Source: Actinacidiphila oryziradicis (GTDB lineage: Bacteria > Actinomycetota > Actinomycetes > Streptomycetales > Streptomycetaceae). Taken from it: a stretch of DNA of 64,000 nucleotides. The stretch spans positions 62,001 to 126,000 of the forward strand of contig NZ_SUMC01000004.1 of the NCBI RefSeq assembly GCF_005047355.1, written 5' to 3'. Position numbers and translations under genes: made by a program. Numbering within the stretch: position 1 is the first letter of the stretch; every line of letters begins with the position of its first letter. Of this stretch, positions 53,707 to 61,875 are shown piece after piece. A model generated the notes under the pieces. The model was not told where the DNA came from, did not search any database, and was given only the letters and a program-made list of their open reading frames with translations.

Positions 53707-55077
53707 TCACATGCGTTCGAAGGAGCGGTACCGCTCCCAGTCGGTCACGGCGGTGTCGTAAGCGTCCTGCTCCACGCGGGCCGTGTTCAGATAGTGCGCG
53801 ACGACCTCGTCGCCGAAAGCGGCCCGTGCGACGGTGCTCGCCTCCCACAGTGCGGCCGCCTCCCGGAGCGTTGCGGGGACATGCTCGACGCCTTCGGCGG
53901 TGTAGGCGTTGCCGGTGACCGGCTCGGCAAGGGTGAGCTTGTGCTCGATCCCGTACAGCCCGGCCGCGACCATCCCGGCGACGGCGAGGTACGGGTTCAC
54001 ATCGCCGCCCGGGACCCGGTTCTCGAAGCGGAGCGCTGCGGGGGAGTGGCCGACGACGCGCAGCGCGCAGGTGCGGTTGTCATGGCCCCAGGCGACGGCG
54101 GTGGGGGCGAAGGAGCCCGGCCGGAACCGTTTGTAGGAGTTGATGTTCGGCGCGTAGAGCAGTGCGAAGTCGCGGAGCGCGGCGAGTTGTCCGGCCAGGA
54201 AGTGCCGCATCGTGTCGGACATTCCGCCGGGGCCGTCGCCCGCGAAGACCGGGGTGCCGTTCTCGTCCCGCAGGGACAGGTGGATGTGGCAGGAGTTGCC
54301 CTCCCTGGCGTCGTACTTCGCCATGAAGGTGAGCGCCGTGCCCTCCTGGGAGGCGATCGCCTTGGCACCGGTCTTGTAGACGCTGTGCTGGTCGCAGGTG
54401 GTCAGCGCCTCGTCGTAGCGGAAAGCGATCTCGTGCTGCCCGAGATTGCACTCGCCCTTCGCGGACTCCACGCGCATGCCGGCCGCGCCCATCTCGTTGC
54501 GGATCCGGCGCAACAGGGGCTCGATCCGGCCGGTGCCGAGGAGCGAGTAGTCCACGTTGTACTGGTTGGCCGGGGTGAGATCGCGGTAGCCGCCGGTCCA
54601 GGCCTGCTCATATGTGTCGCGGAAGACGATGAACTCCAGCTCGGTGCCGACGTGCGCCGACCAGCCGAGTTCGGCCAGACGGTCCAGCTGGCGGCGGAGG
54701 ATCTGGCGCGGCGAGGCCACCACCGGTCCGCCGTCCGGCCAGGCGAGGTCGGCGGTGACCAGAGCGGTGGCCGCGTCCCAGGGAGTACGGCGCAGGGTGA
54801 CGAGATCGGGATGCATGGCGAAGTCGCCGTAGCCGCGCTCCCAGGACGACATGGCGTAGCCGTCGACGGTGTTCATGTCGGCGTCAACGGCCAGCAGGTA
54901 GTTGCACCCTTCCGTGCCGTGTTCCAGAACGTCGTCGAGGAAGTGGCGGGCGGCGAATCTCTTGCCCTGGAGACGGCCCTGCATATCGGTGAAGGCGACG
55001 ACAACGGTGTCGATCTCCCCGGTCTCGACCAGGTCGCGCAGCGCGTCGACGGTCAGTGGTGGCGTGCGGTCTGCCAC
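53707..55077 (-). CDS. glnA4: Glutamine-synthetase-like gamma-glutamyl amine ligase
   Basis: A 456-residue GS-fold enzyme. It has the glutamate/metal segment GTELEFIVFRDTY, the HIHLSLRD motif (NSCHIHLSLRDENG), the ATP-side RVVGHSPAALRFENRVPGGDVNPYL, and no adenylylation Tyr loop. In E. coli PuuA and Streptomyces GlnA3/GlnA4, such enzymes join glutamate to polyamines or ethanolamine. Position relative to the proteasome genes and the neighbours suggests the GlnA4 (ethanolamine) type, from memory. GTG 55077 follows AGGAGGCACTTCC. It heads the operon with aldehyde dehydrogenase and SDR. It is not a primary glutamine synthetase. Confidence 0.82.
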   Translation of the reverse strand: MADRTPPLTVDALRDLVETGEIDTVVVAFTDMQGRLQGKRFAARHFLDDVLEHGTEGCNYLLAVDADMNTVDGYAMSSWERGYGDFAMHPDLVTLRRTPWDAATALVTADLAWPDGGPVVASPRQILRRQLDRLAELGWSAHVGTELEFIVFRDTYEQAWTGGYRDLTPANQYNVDYSLLGTGRIEPLLRRIRNEMGAAGMRVESAKGECNLGQHEIAFRYDEALTTCDQHSVYKTGAKAIASQEGTALTFMAKYDAREGNSCHIHLSLRDENGTPVFAGDGPGGMSDTMRHFLAGQLAALRDFALLYAPNINSYKRFRPGSFAPTAVAWGHDNRTCALRVVGHSPAALRFENRVPGGDVNPYLAVAGMVAAGLYGIEHKLTLAEPVTGNAYTAEGVEHVPATLREAAALWEASTVARAAFGDEVVAHYLNTARVEQDAYDTAVTDWERYRSFERM

Positions 55078-55173
55078 GGAAGTGCCTCCTGTCAGCCCGA
55101 GAATGATCCAAAGTTATGGGTTCGGAGGATGGTTTGGGTACGGTTACGTCGCAGAAGAGCCCAGGAGGTTTCT

Positions 55174-55863
55174 GTGCCGCGCGTGTCGCGACCACTGATC
55201 GGAATCAGTACATACCTGGAGCAGGACGTGCGCTGGGGCGCCTGGCGGCTGCCCGCGGCACTGCTGCCCGACGGCTATCCGCGTCTCGTACAGCGCGCGG
55301 GCGGCCTGGCCGCGATGCTCCCGCCGGACGTTCCGGCCGCCGCCGCGCAGGTCGTGGCGCGGCTGGACGGGCTGGTCATCGCGGGCGGCCCGGACGTCGA
55401 GCCCGTACGGTACGAAGCCGTGCCCGATCCACGGACCGGGCCGCCCGCACCGGAGCGGGATGCCTGGGAGCTCGCGCTCATCGACGCCGCGCTGGCGGCC
55501 GGCATTGCGCTGCTGGGCATCTGCCGAGGCCATCAGCTGCTCAACGTCGCGCTCGGCGGGACACTCGTCCAGCACCTTGACGGGCACGCCGGGACCCCCG
55601 GCGTCTTCGGTGAGCACACCGTCAAGCCCGTGTCCGGCACCCGCTACGCGGCCATCGAGCCCGAGGCCGTATCCGTCCCGGCTTTCCACCACCAGGCGGT
55701 GGACCGCCTCGGGCGCGGGCTGGTGGTGAGCGCCCACGCCGAGGACGGCACTCCCGAGGCCGTCGAGCTGCCCGGCGAGCGCTTCGTCCTGGGCGTGCAG
55801 TGGCACCCGGAGATGGGCGAGGACGAACGGGTGATGCGCGCGCTGGTCACAGCTGCAGCTTGA
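55174..55863 (+). CDS. Class I glutamine amidotransferase-like gamma-glutamyl hydrolase
   Basis: A 229-residue peptidase C26 protein that releases glutamate from gamma-glutamylated acids, like PuuD. Catalytic Cys in GICRGHQLLNVALGG, His and Glu in GVQWHPE. GTG 55174 follows AGGAGGTTTCT. It is divergent from the ligase operon with a 96-base promoter region between, so the two ends of the same pathway are controlled together. Its last 17 bases overlap the convergent acetyltransferase. Confidence 0.93.
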   Translation: MPRVSRPLIGISTYLEQDVRWGAWRLPAALLPDGYPRLVQRAGGLAAMLPPDVPAAAAQVVARLDGLVIAGGPDVEPVRYEAVPDPRTGPPAPERDAWELALIDAALAAGIALLGICRGHQLLNVALGGTLVQHLDGHAGTPGVFGEHTVKPVSGTRYAAIEPEAVSVPAFHHQAVDRLGRGLVVSAHAEDGTPEAVELPGERFVLGVQWHPEMGEDERVMRALVTAAA

Positions 55864-56299
55864 AGCCGATGTGCGAACCGGAGAAGCCGAGCCGCTCGTA
55901 GAAGCGGTGCGCCTCGGTGCGGGCCGTGTCCGAGGTCAGCTGGACCAGGGTGCAGCCCAGGCGGCGCGACTCCTCGATGGCCCACTCCATCAGCCGCGTA
56001 CCGAGACCGGTGCCGCGTGCGTCGCGGTGTACCCGGACCGCCTCGATGATCGAGCGGGTCGCGCCCCGGCGGGAAAGTCCCGGGACGACGGTCAGCTGCA
56101 GTACGCCGACGAGCCGGCCGTCCCGCTCGGCCACGGTGAGATGTTGGCCCGGGTCGGCGGCGACGCGCTCGTATGCGGCGTAGTACGGCGCCAGGTCGTC
56201 GGGCGTCTCGCGGCCCCTGCCGAGCCCGTCGTCGGCGAACATGGCGACGATCCCGGGTATGCCGGCCGCGGTGGCCCGCCGGAACTGAAGATCACTCAT
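55847..56299 (-). CDS. GNAT acetyltransferase
   Basis: A 150-residue N-acetyltransferase. The acetyl-CoA loop reads VHRDARGTGLGTRLMEWAIEE (R-x-x-G-x-G-x-x-L), followed by EAHRFYERLGF near the end. The substrate is unknown. ATG 56299 overlaps the stop of the phosphotransferase (ATGA), and its tail overlaps the gamma-glutamyl hydrolase gene by 17 bases. It is the last of a three-gene coupled set. Confidence 0.9.
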   Translation of the reverse strand: MSDLQFRRATAAGIPGIVAMFADDGLGRGRETPDDLAPYYAAYERVAADPGQHLTVAERDGRLVGVLQLTVVPGLSRRGATRSIIEAVRVHRDARGTGLGTRLMEWAIEESRRLGCTLVQLTSDTARTEAHRFYERLGFSGSHIGFKLQL

Positions 56300-57255
56300 G
56301 GCCGCAGCCTATGCTCCAGCCACGCCAAGGCCGCGTCCCCCTGAGCCTGCTGGAAGGCGCGCAGGGTCGGCAGGCCTGGCGGCGGGGGCTGGCGGGCGCC
56401 GTCCAGGAACATGCCGGTGAGTGCCGCCAGCGCGCACGTCACATGGGCGGGGTCGGCGCCCTTGGACACCGGGTGGGCGGTGAACACCTCCTCCGGGTCC
56501 GGGCCGCCCCGCATCGCCACACTGGGCAGCATCCCGAGCAGGTCGAACCACGGTGCGGCCACGCACGCCCAGGGCCAGTCAACGACCACGACCCGGCCGT
56601 CCGGCGTGAGGAGGAGGTTGTCGGCCCTCAGGTCGCAGTGGGCCAGCGTGGTCCCGGCGAGCGCCTCCGGCCAGCCGGACTCCAGGTCCGCGAGGCGGTC
56701 GAGGCGGAGCACGGCCCACGGGTCGAGGCCGGTGAGGTCGTCCGCGCCGCCGTTCCGGGCCGCGACGAGCCTCCGCCAGCCGCGGAAGGACTCCTTGAGC
56801 CGCGCCGCCACGGGCGGGGCGGCCACGGGTGTGGGCGTCAGGCTCTCCGCCAGCTCCGCGAGCGCGTGCAGGACCCGGTCCAACTCGGCCGGGACCCAGG
56901 GCTCTTGCGGCATCCGGCCCTCGACGTCCTCGAAGAGCAGCACGACCCAGCCGTCCTCGTCGAAGGAGGCCAGGAGGCGGGGCGCGGGTGCGGTGGGCGG
57001 GAGTGCCGAGGAGATCCACACCTCGTCGCGGTAGATCCCGGGCGACTCGGGATTCTGTGCCGGGCTCACGGCCTTCACGAACGCCCGCCGCCCGTCGGCC
57101 AGCCTCAGCCGCGCCGCCACGCCCGGGGAGAACCCGCCGCTCTGGTTCGCCGCCTCCACCACCGGCGCCCCCAGGCGCGCCTCGGCCTTCGCCCGTACGT
57201 CGGCGGGCACGGCGGCCCAGAGCATTCGCACGCCCGCGGCGGGCGTGCCGCTCAT
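56296..57255 (-). CDS. Aminoglycoside-phosphotransferase-family kinase
   Basis: A 319-residue APH/choline-kinase-fold protein. The N-lobe has the glycine-rich NQSGGFSPGVAARLRLADGRRAFVKAV with the ATP-binding lysine. The catalytic loop is LAHCDLRADNLLL (His-Cys-Asp, then Asn) and the metal Asp is in VVVVDWPWA. ATG 57255 overlaps the stop of the upstream GNAT gene (ATGA). It could phosphorylate an antibiotic, an amino sugar or a small metabolite; no evidence decides. Confidence 0.9.
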   Translation of the reverse strand: MSGTPAAGVRMLWAAVPADVRAKAEARLGAPVVEAANQSGGFSPGVAARLRLADGRRAFVKAVSPAQNPESPGIYRDEVWISSALPPTAPAPRLLASFDEDGWVVLLFEDVEGRMPQEPWVPAELDRVLHALAELAESLTPTPVAAPPVAARLKESFRGWRRLVAARNGGADDLTGLDPWAVLRLDRLADLESGWPEALAGTTLAHCDLRADNLLLTPDGRVVVVDWPWACVAAPWFDLLGMLPSVAMRGGPDPEEVFTAHPVSKGADPAHVTCALAALTGMFLDGARQPPPPGLPTLRAFQQAQGDAALAWLEHRLRP

Positions 57256-57899
57256 CGTCCCACCCCGAAGAGGGCCAGGCACGGCTCCAGCCCGTGCACC
57301 TCCACCGGGACGGTGCGGTGCGCCTCCCAGCCCGCGCGGTCCAGGCGCAGCCGCTGCACCGTACGGGCCTGTCCGCGTACGGAGTGCACCATGAGGCCGT
57401 CCGGCCGGTAGCCGAGCTTCCGCGAGACGCCGAGCGAACGCGGGTTGTCCGTCATCGCGCCCGAGGTGGCGCATCGTGCGCCCAGTCCCTCGAACGCCAG
57501 ATGCAGCACAGCGGCCCGCATCTCCGTGCCGATGCCCAGTCCCTGGTGGGCCATGCCGAGCCACGAACCGCTGTCGGTCTCGCGGGTCACCGCGAAGTCG
57601 GTCGCGCTGAGGTCCTGCCGCCCGACGACCTTGCCCTCGGACGACACAGCGAGGCTCAGCGCCCATTTCTCCGGCCGCCACTCGCCGATCGTACGGAGTA
57701 CGTGCTGGAAGACCCCACGGCCGCGCTCGGCGGAGCCGACATCGGTCCACGGGAAGCTGAACGGCGTCCACGACGGATCGTGAATGCCGTCCGCGGCGAC
57801 TGCCGCCAGCTCATCGAGCAGCCCGACGTCCGGCAGCCGCAGCTCCAGCCGAGGTGTCGTGATGCGCAGCCCGTACAGGGGCCAGTGACGCGTCTCCAT
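57252..57899 (-). CDS. GNAT acetyltransferase, RimJ/RimL type
   Basis: A 215-residue acetyltransferase beginning LRITTPRLELRLP, typical of the RimJ/L group, with the CoA-binding region WLGMAHQGLGIGTEMRAAVLHLAF and the end NPRSLGVSRKLGYRPDG. ATG 57899 has a weak ribosome site; in-frame starts up to 58019 run into an Arg-rich tail. It is the first gene of the coupled GNAT-APH-GNAT set. The target is unknown. Confidence 0.9.
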   Translation of the reverse strand: METRHWPLYGLRITTPRLELRLPDVGLLDELAAVAADGIHDPSWTPFSFPWTDVGSAERGRGVFQHVLRTIGEWRPEKWALSLAVSSEGKVVGRQDLSATDFAVTRETDSGSWLGMAHQGLGIGTEMRAAVLHLAFEGLGARCATSGAMTDNPRSLGVSRKLGYRPDGLMVHSVRGQARTVQRLRLDRAGWEAHRTVPVEVHGLEPCLALFGVGR

Positions 57900-58043
57900 G
57901 AAGAGAGCCTGCCGGAGGCCGCGACCTGCGGTCGAACGAATTAAGAGGCCGCGCGAACAGGCGGGGCGGCGTCGCGTGCCGATGGGCGGCGCCTGGCCCC
58001 GCTCCTTCCTCCAATTCACCTTATTCGCACGGCCTCTGAGCAG

Positions 58044-59246
58044 TCAAAGGAACGTCTTGCCCTCGCCCCGGTACGTCGGCACCGAGGCGGTCACCCGGTC
58101 ACCCTCGACCAGTTGCAGCGCCTCGAACCGCTCGCACAGCTCACCCGCCTTCGCGTGCCGGAACCACACCTTGTCGCCGATCAGCAGGTCGTCGGCAGGC
58201 GCGCCGATCAGCGGCGTCTGCACCTCGCCGGGGCCCTCTTGCGGGTCGTAGCGCAGCCCCTCCGGCAGATACGGCACCGGCAGCCGGTCAGGACCCGCCG
58301 CGCCCGACGCCGGGTAGCCGCCGCCCAGCACGGTGACGATGCCGACGCCGGGCCGGCGCACCACCGGCTGGGCGAAGAGCGCGGCCGGGCGCCCCCGGAA
58401 TGACGTGTAGTTGTCGAACAGCCGCGGTACGAAGAGCCCCGACCCGGCGGCGATCTCCGTGACCGCGTCCTCCGCCGCCGTGTGTTGCACACTGCCGGTG
58501 CCGCCGCCGTTGACGAATTCCAGGTCGGGCGCTACCGCTCGCACCGCCTTCACCACCTCGGCCCGCCGCGCCGCCAGCTCCTTGCGCGCCGCGGCCTGCA
58601 TCAGCCGGATCGCCCGGGAGCGGAAGGGCCGCCCAGCGACGGAGTCGCCGACCCCGGCCACATGGCCCTCGTACGCCATGATCCCCACCAGCCGGAACCC
58701 GGGCCGCCGCGCCACCGACCTGGCCAGCCCGGCCAGCTGGGCCGGGTCGCGCAGCGGAGAGCGCAACGCCCCGATCCGCACCCGGCCACCCAGCATCCGC
58801 AAAGAGGTGTCCAGTTCGAGGCAGACCCGGACGATCTCCGAGCCGCCCCCGCGGGCCGCGTCGATCAGGTCAAGCTGCGCCACGTCGTCGACCATCACCG
58901 TCACCGCGGCCGCGAGCTTGGGGTCGGCGGCCAGTTCCGCGAACGCCGCCCGGTCCGCCGACGGATAGGCCAGCAGTACGTCCTCGAAGCCGGCCCGCGC
59001 CAGCCACAGCGACTCCGCCAGGGTGAACGACATGATCCCGGCGAAGCCGTCCCCCGCCAGCACCCGCTCCAACAGGGCCCGGCAGCGCACGGACTTGGAG
59101 GCCACCCGTATCGGTTTGCCGCCCGCCCGCCGCACCAGGTCGGCGGCGTTGGCGTCGAACGCCTCCAGGTCCACGATGGCCACGGGAGCGTCGAGATGGG
59201 CGGTGGCGCGGTCGTACCGGACTCTGTCAGCTGCTCGTTCAGGCAT
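58044..59246 (-). CDS. Fold-type III PLP enzyme (alanine racemase / D-threonine aldolase like)
   Basis: A 400-residue amino-acid-processing enzyme. The PLP lysine is in PIRVASKSVRCRALL near residue 51. The barrel domain runs to about 260 (GIMAYEGHVAG, FVNGGGTGS). The C-terminal beta domain ends with DKVWFRHAKAGELCERFEAL (His/Cys metal or substrate ligands as in D-threonine aldolases). Annotated relatives are called amino acid deaminase or alanine racemase. It may act on D-amino acids or amino alcohols. ATG 59246 is 330 bases from the divergent gene. Confidence 0.88.
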   Translation of the reverse strand: MPERAADRVRYDRATAHLDAPVAIVDLEAFDANAADLVRRAGGKPIRVASKSVRCRALLERVLAGDGFAGIMSFTLAESLWLARAGFEDVLLAYPSADRAAFAELAADPKLAAAVTVMVDDVAQLDLIDAARGGGSEIVRVCLELDTSLRMLGGRVRIGALRSPLRDPAQLAGLARSVARRPGFRLVGIMAYEGHVAGVGDSVAGRPFRSRAIRLMQAAARKELAARRAEVVKAVRAVAPDLEFVNGGGTGSVQHTAAEDAVTEIAAGSGLFVPRLFDNYTSFRGRPAALFAQPVVRRPGVGIVTVLGGGYPASGAAGPDRLPVPYLPEGLRYDPQEGPGEVQTPLIGAPADDLLIGDKVWFRHAKAGELCERFEALQLVEGDRVTASVPTYRGEGKTFL

Positions 59247-59325
59247 GCGCGCAGCTTGTCACCGTGCTTTCGAAAGAGACAACCCCCAAATGCGCGGCGG
59301 GAGGTGCCGAAGGCCCGAGCAGTTC

Positions 59326-59476
59326 CTCCCCCAAGCTCTCGGCTTCGCTCGAGCAGGGGGGACCCCCATCGAGAGCCTGCGGCCGCCTTGCGATCGTACG
59401 CAGCGGACGCCGCTCCCCGACGGCAGACATCCCCGGTAGCGGGTAGGGCCTGTCCAGGCCCTACCCGCTACCGGGG
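59326..59476. repeat. Two hairpin repeats in a divergent gap
   Basis: First, an element at about 59326-59372 (cctcccccaagctctcggct, then ending agcaggggggaccccca), a widespread Streptomyces intergenic hairpin from memory. Second, a perfect 21-base inverted repeat with arms 59431-59451 and 59456-59476 and a 4-base loop gtcc. The 329-base gap between the PLP enzyme and the proline-rich protein contains no gene. The hairpins lie between divergent genes, so they are not simple terminators. Confidence 0.7.
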
Positions 59477-59575
59477 GACAAGAGCAAGTGATCAGCGCTA
59501 CACGGGCGGTTGGTGCGCCGAAACCCGTAGAGTGGCGCGCAAGCTGCGCCAATACATCTGACGAGGGGGCGCCGG

Positions 59576-60661
59576 GTGAGCACCGGAGTCGACAGCGGGG
59601 GAGTCGGGCCGCGCCCGGCGCCACCGCACCCGGGCTTCGTAACACAGCGACGGCATCCCATACCGCCGCCCGCGTCCGCCTACCCGCCCCCGGAGGCGCA
59701 CCCGGGGCAGGCGCCGCCGGGCCGTCACGGCCCGCCGGGACCGCCGTACCCGCCGCGGTCAGAGGCACCTTGGTCAGAGGCCTCCGGGACCGGCGCGGGC
59801 GATCCGGAGCCCTGGGGGCCGCCCGCGTGGGCGGCCGAACCGCCCGACCGCGACCCGGCCCCGGGTCATCACGCGGCGTCGCCGCGGCCCCGGAGCGCGG
59901 CCGCCGCCCTGTGCCTGGTGCTCGGCCTCGGGCTGCTGGGCGGCGCCGCGGCAGGCGAGTGGATCAACCACGAACCCGGCACTCCCCAGCTGACGGCCGC
60001 CGAGCAGTCGGCCCGCACGTTCGGCCTCAGCCGTGGCCTGTGGCACAGCACCCCGGTCAACACGTTCTTCCCGGCCACGCTGCACAGCGCCGCCGCGGGC
60101 CCCGGCGGCGCTGCCCGCACCTGGACCCGGGTGGGGGTCGCCCCGGCCGGAAACTGCGCCGACGCGTTCGATCCGCTGCTGGCCAAAGTGCTCGCCCCGG
60201 CCGGCTGTGTGCGGCTGCTGCGCGCCACCTACACCGACGCGACCTCCAGCAGTGTCACCACGGTCGGGCTGCTCGTCACCAGCACTGATGCGGCCGGTAT
60301 GCGCAAGCTGAGTGCCCGTTGGAGCTCCCAGCACCTGGACTCCCGGGCCGATCTGATCCCCCGTTCGGTGGCCTTCGCCGGGACCCCCGCCGCCGGGTTC
60401 GGCGACAAGCAGCGTGCCAGCTGGACCGTTGGCATAGCGACCGATCTTCCCGTCATCGTCTACGCGGTGAGCGGCTTCGCCGACGGCCGTGCTGTCCCGG
60501 TCCCGCAGCCCGTGTCCGCCGCCACCGCGAAGGGCGCCACCACCGCTCCCGGGCAGTCCGGCCTGGGCAATGACGCGCTCGCCCTCGCGAACTCGCTCGA
60601 CACCCGCGCCCGCGCCGCCGCCGAATCCCTCACCGTCACCCCTTCGGGGGCGCCGCGATGA
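59576..60661 (+). CDS. Proline-rich single-span membrane protein coupled to a mycosin
   Basis: A 361-residue protein. The N-terminal 105 residues are Pro/Gly/His-rich and disordered (PRPAPPHPGFV... YPPPEAHPGQAPPG). A single membrane helix (AAALCLVLGLGLLGGAAAG, about 108-127) is followed by an exported domain (about 130-360) with two cysteines (GNCADAF, PAGCVRLL). GTG 59576 is the start. Its stop overlaps the protease ATG (ATGA), so they are made together. It may guide or regulate the protease; no known family is recognised. Confidence 0.82.
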   Translation: MSTGVDSGGVGPRPAPPHPGFVTQRRHPIPPPASAYPPPEAHPGQAPPGRHGPPGPPYPPRSEAPWSEASGTGAGDPEPWGPPAWAAEPPDRDPAPGHHAASPRPRSAAAALCLVLGLGLLGGAAAGEWINHEPGTPQLTAAEQSARTFGLSRGLWHSTPVNTFFPATLHSAAAGPGGAARTWTRVGVAPAGNCADAFDPLLAKVLAPAGCVRLLRATYTDATSSSVTTVGLLVTSTDAAGMRKLSARWSSQHLDSRADLIPRSVAFAGTPAAGFGDKQRASWTVGIATDLPVIVYAVSGFADGRAVPVPQPVSAATAKGATTAPGQSGLGNDALALANSLDTRARAAAESLTVTPSGAPR

Positions 60662-61875
60662 GTCCCTCGCGCCGGCCGGCCGCCTTCGCCGCCGCTGCTG
60701 CCGCGGCCCTCGCCCTCGCGCTGCTGTCGGCCGCCCCCGCGCAGGCCGACGCCGTGCGGGACGCCGACTGGGCCCTGGACGCTCTCCACGCCCAGCATGC
60801 CTGGCGCACCACGCAGGGCAAGGGCATCACCGTCGCGGTGCTCGACACCGGGGTGGACGGCACGCACCCCGACCTCACCGGGCAGGTGCTGCCCGGCAAG
60901 GACATGGTCGGGTTCGGGGCGAAGCGTGGCGACAGCTCGTGGGCTCGGCACGGGACCGGGATGGCCGGGATCATCGCCGGGCACGGCCACGGCCCGGGCA
61001 ACTCCGATGGGGTGCTGGGCATCGCGCCGGAGGCGAAGATCCTGCCGGTAAGGGTGATCCTGGAGGACAAGGACCCGCAGCGGAAGAAGGCCCGCACCAC
61101 GCGTGGCGGCGCGCTGGCGGAAGGCATCCGCTGGGCCGCGGACCACGGGGCGGACGTCATCAATCTCTCGCTCGGCGACGACAGCAGGACCGCTCACCCC
61201 GAGAAGCTGGAGGACGAGGCGGTCCAGTACGCGCTGAGCAAGGGCGTGGTCGTGGTCGCCTCGGCCGGCAACGGCGGCGAGAACGGCGACCGGGCCTCGT
61301 ACCCCGCCGCCTACCCCGGTGTGATCGCGGTCGCTGCGGCGGACCGTTACGGCAATCACGCGTCCTTCTCCACCCGCCGCTGGTACGCGGCCGTGTCCGC
61401 GCCCGGCGTGGATGTGGTCATAGCCGACCCCGACCGGAGCTATTACGAGGGCTGGGGCACCAGCACAGCCTCCGCATATGTGTCGGGTACGGCCGCGCTG
61501 ATCCGCTCGGCCTACCCGAAACTGAGCCCGGCGCAGATCAAGCGGCTGCTGGAGGACACCACCCGCGACACGCCAGCCGCGGGCCGCGACGACTCCCTGG
61601 GCACCGGCTTCGTGGACCCGGCGGCCGCTCTCAAGGCGGCCGCGAGTCTCAAACCGGAGAGCCCGGTGCCCTCGCCGTCGCCTTACTCGGGTACGTACTT
61701 CGGCTCGGGCCCGGCCATCCTGCGCGCCACGGGAGGTCAGCGCGGCGGCGGGATGGGCGATGGCCTGGCGCTGGCCTGCGCCGCGGCTGGAGCCGGGTTG
61801 GTGGCGGTGGCGTGCGCGCTGTGGCCGCGGCCCAGACGGCGGCTCAGGAAGTCGCTTCCTCCGCAGCCTTCGTGA
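60658..61875 (+). CDS. S8 serine protease, mycosin-like, membrane-anchored
   Basis: A 405-residue subtilase: signal peptide (1-30, AAALALALLSAAPAQA), catalytic Asp in VAVLDTGVDGTHPD, His in SSWARHGTGMAGIIAGHG and Ser in GTSTASAYVSG, then a proline-rich stretch and a C-terminal helix (ALACAAAGAGLVAVACALW) with a basic end. This layout is that of mycosins (MycP) of type VII secretion, but no ESX component or WXG100 gene is nearby. The serine motif has TAS where most subtilases have MAAP. The 3' end overlaps the convergent beta-lactamase-like gene by 32 bases. Confidence 0.9.
   Translation: MSPSRRPAAFAAAAAAALALALLSAAPAQADAVRDADWALDALHAQHAWRTTQGKGITVAVLDTGVDGTHPDLTGQVLPGKDMVGFGAKRGDSSWARHGTGMAGIIAGHGHGPGNSDGVLGIAPEAKILPVRVILEDKDPQRKKARTTRGGALAEGIRWAADHGADVINLSLGDDSRTAHPEKLEDEAVQYALSKGVVVVASAGNGGENGDRASYPAAYPGVIAVAAADRYGNHASFSTRRWYAAVSAPGVDVVIADPDRSYYEGWGTSTASAYVSGTAALIRSAYPKLSPAQIKRLLEDTTRDTPAAGRDDSLGTGFVDPAAALKAAASLKPESPVPSPSPYSGTYFGSGPAILRATGGQRGGGMGDGLALACAAAGAGLVAVACALWPRPRRRLRKSLPPQPS

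Noticed and set aside
55078-55173. GlnR box between the GlnA-like ligase and the hydrolase
   Set aside because: GTTAC-N6-GAAGA near 55143 fits only loosely; too weak to list as a site.
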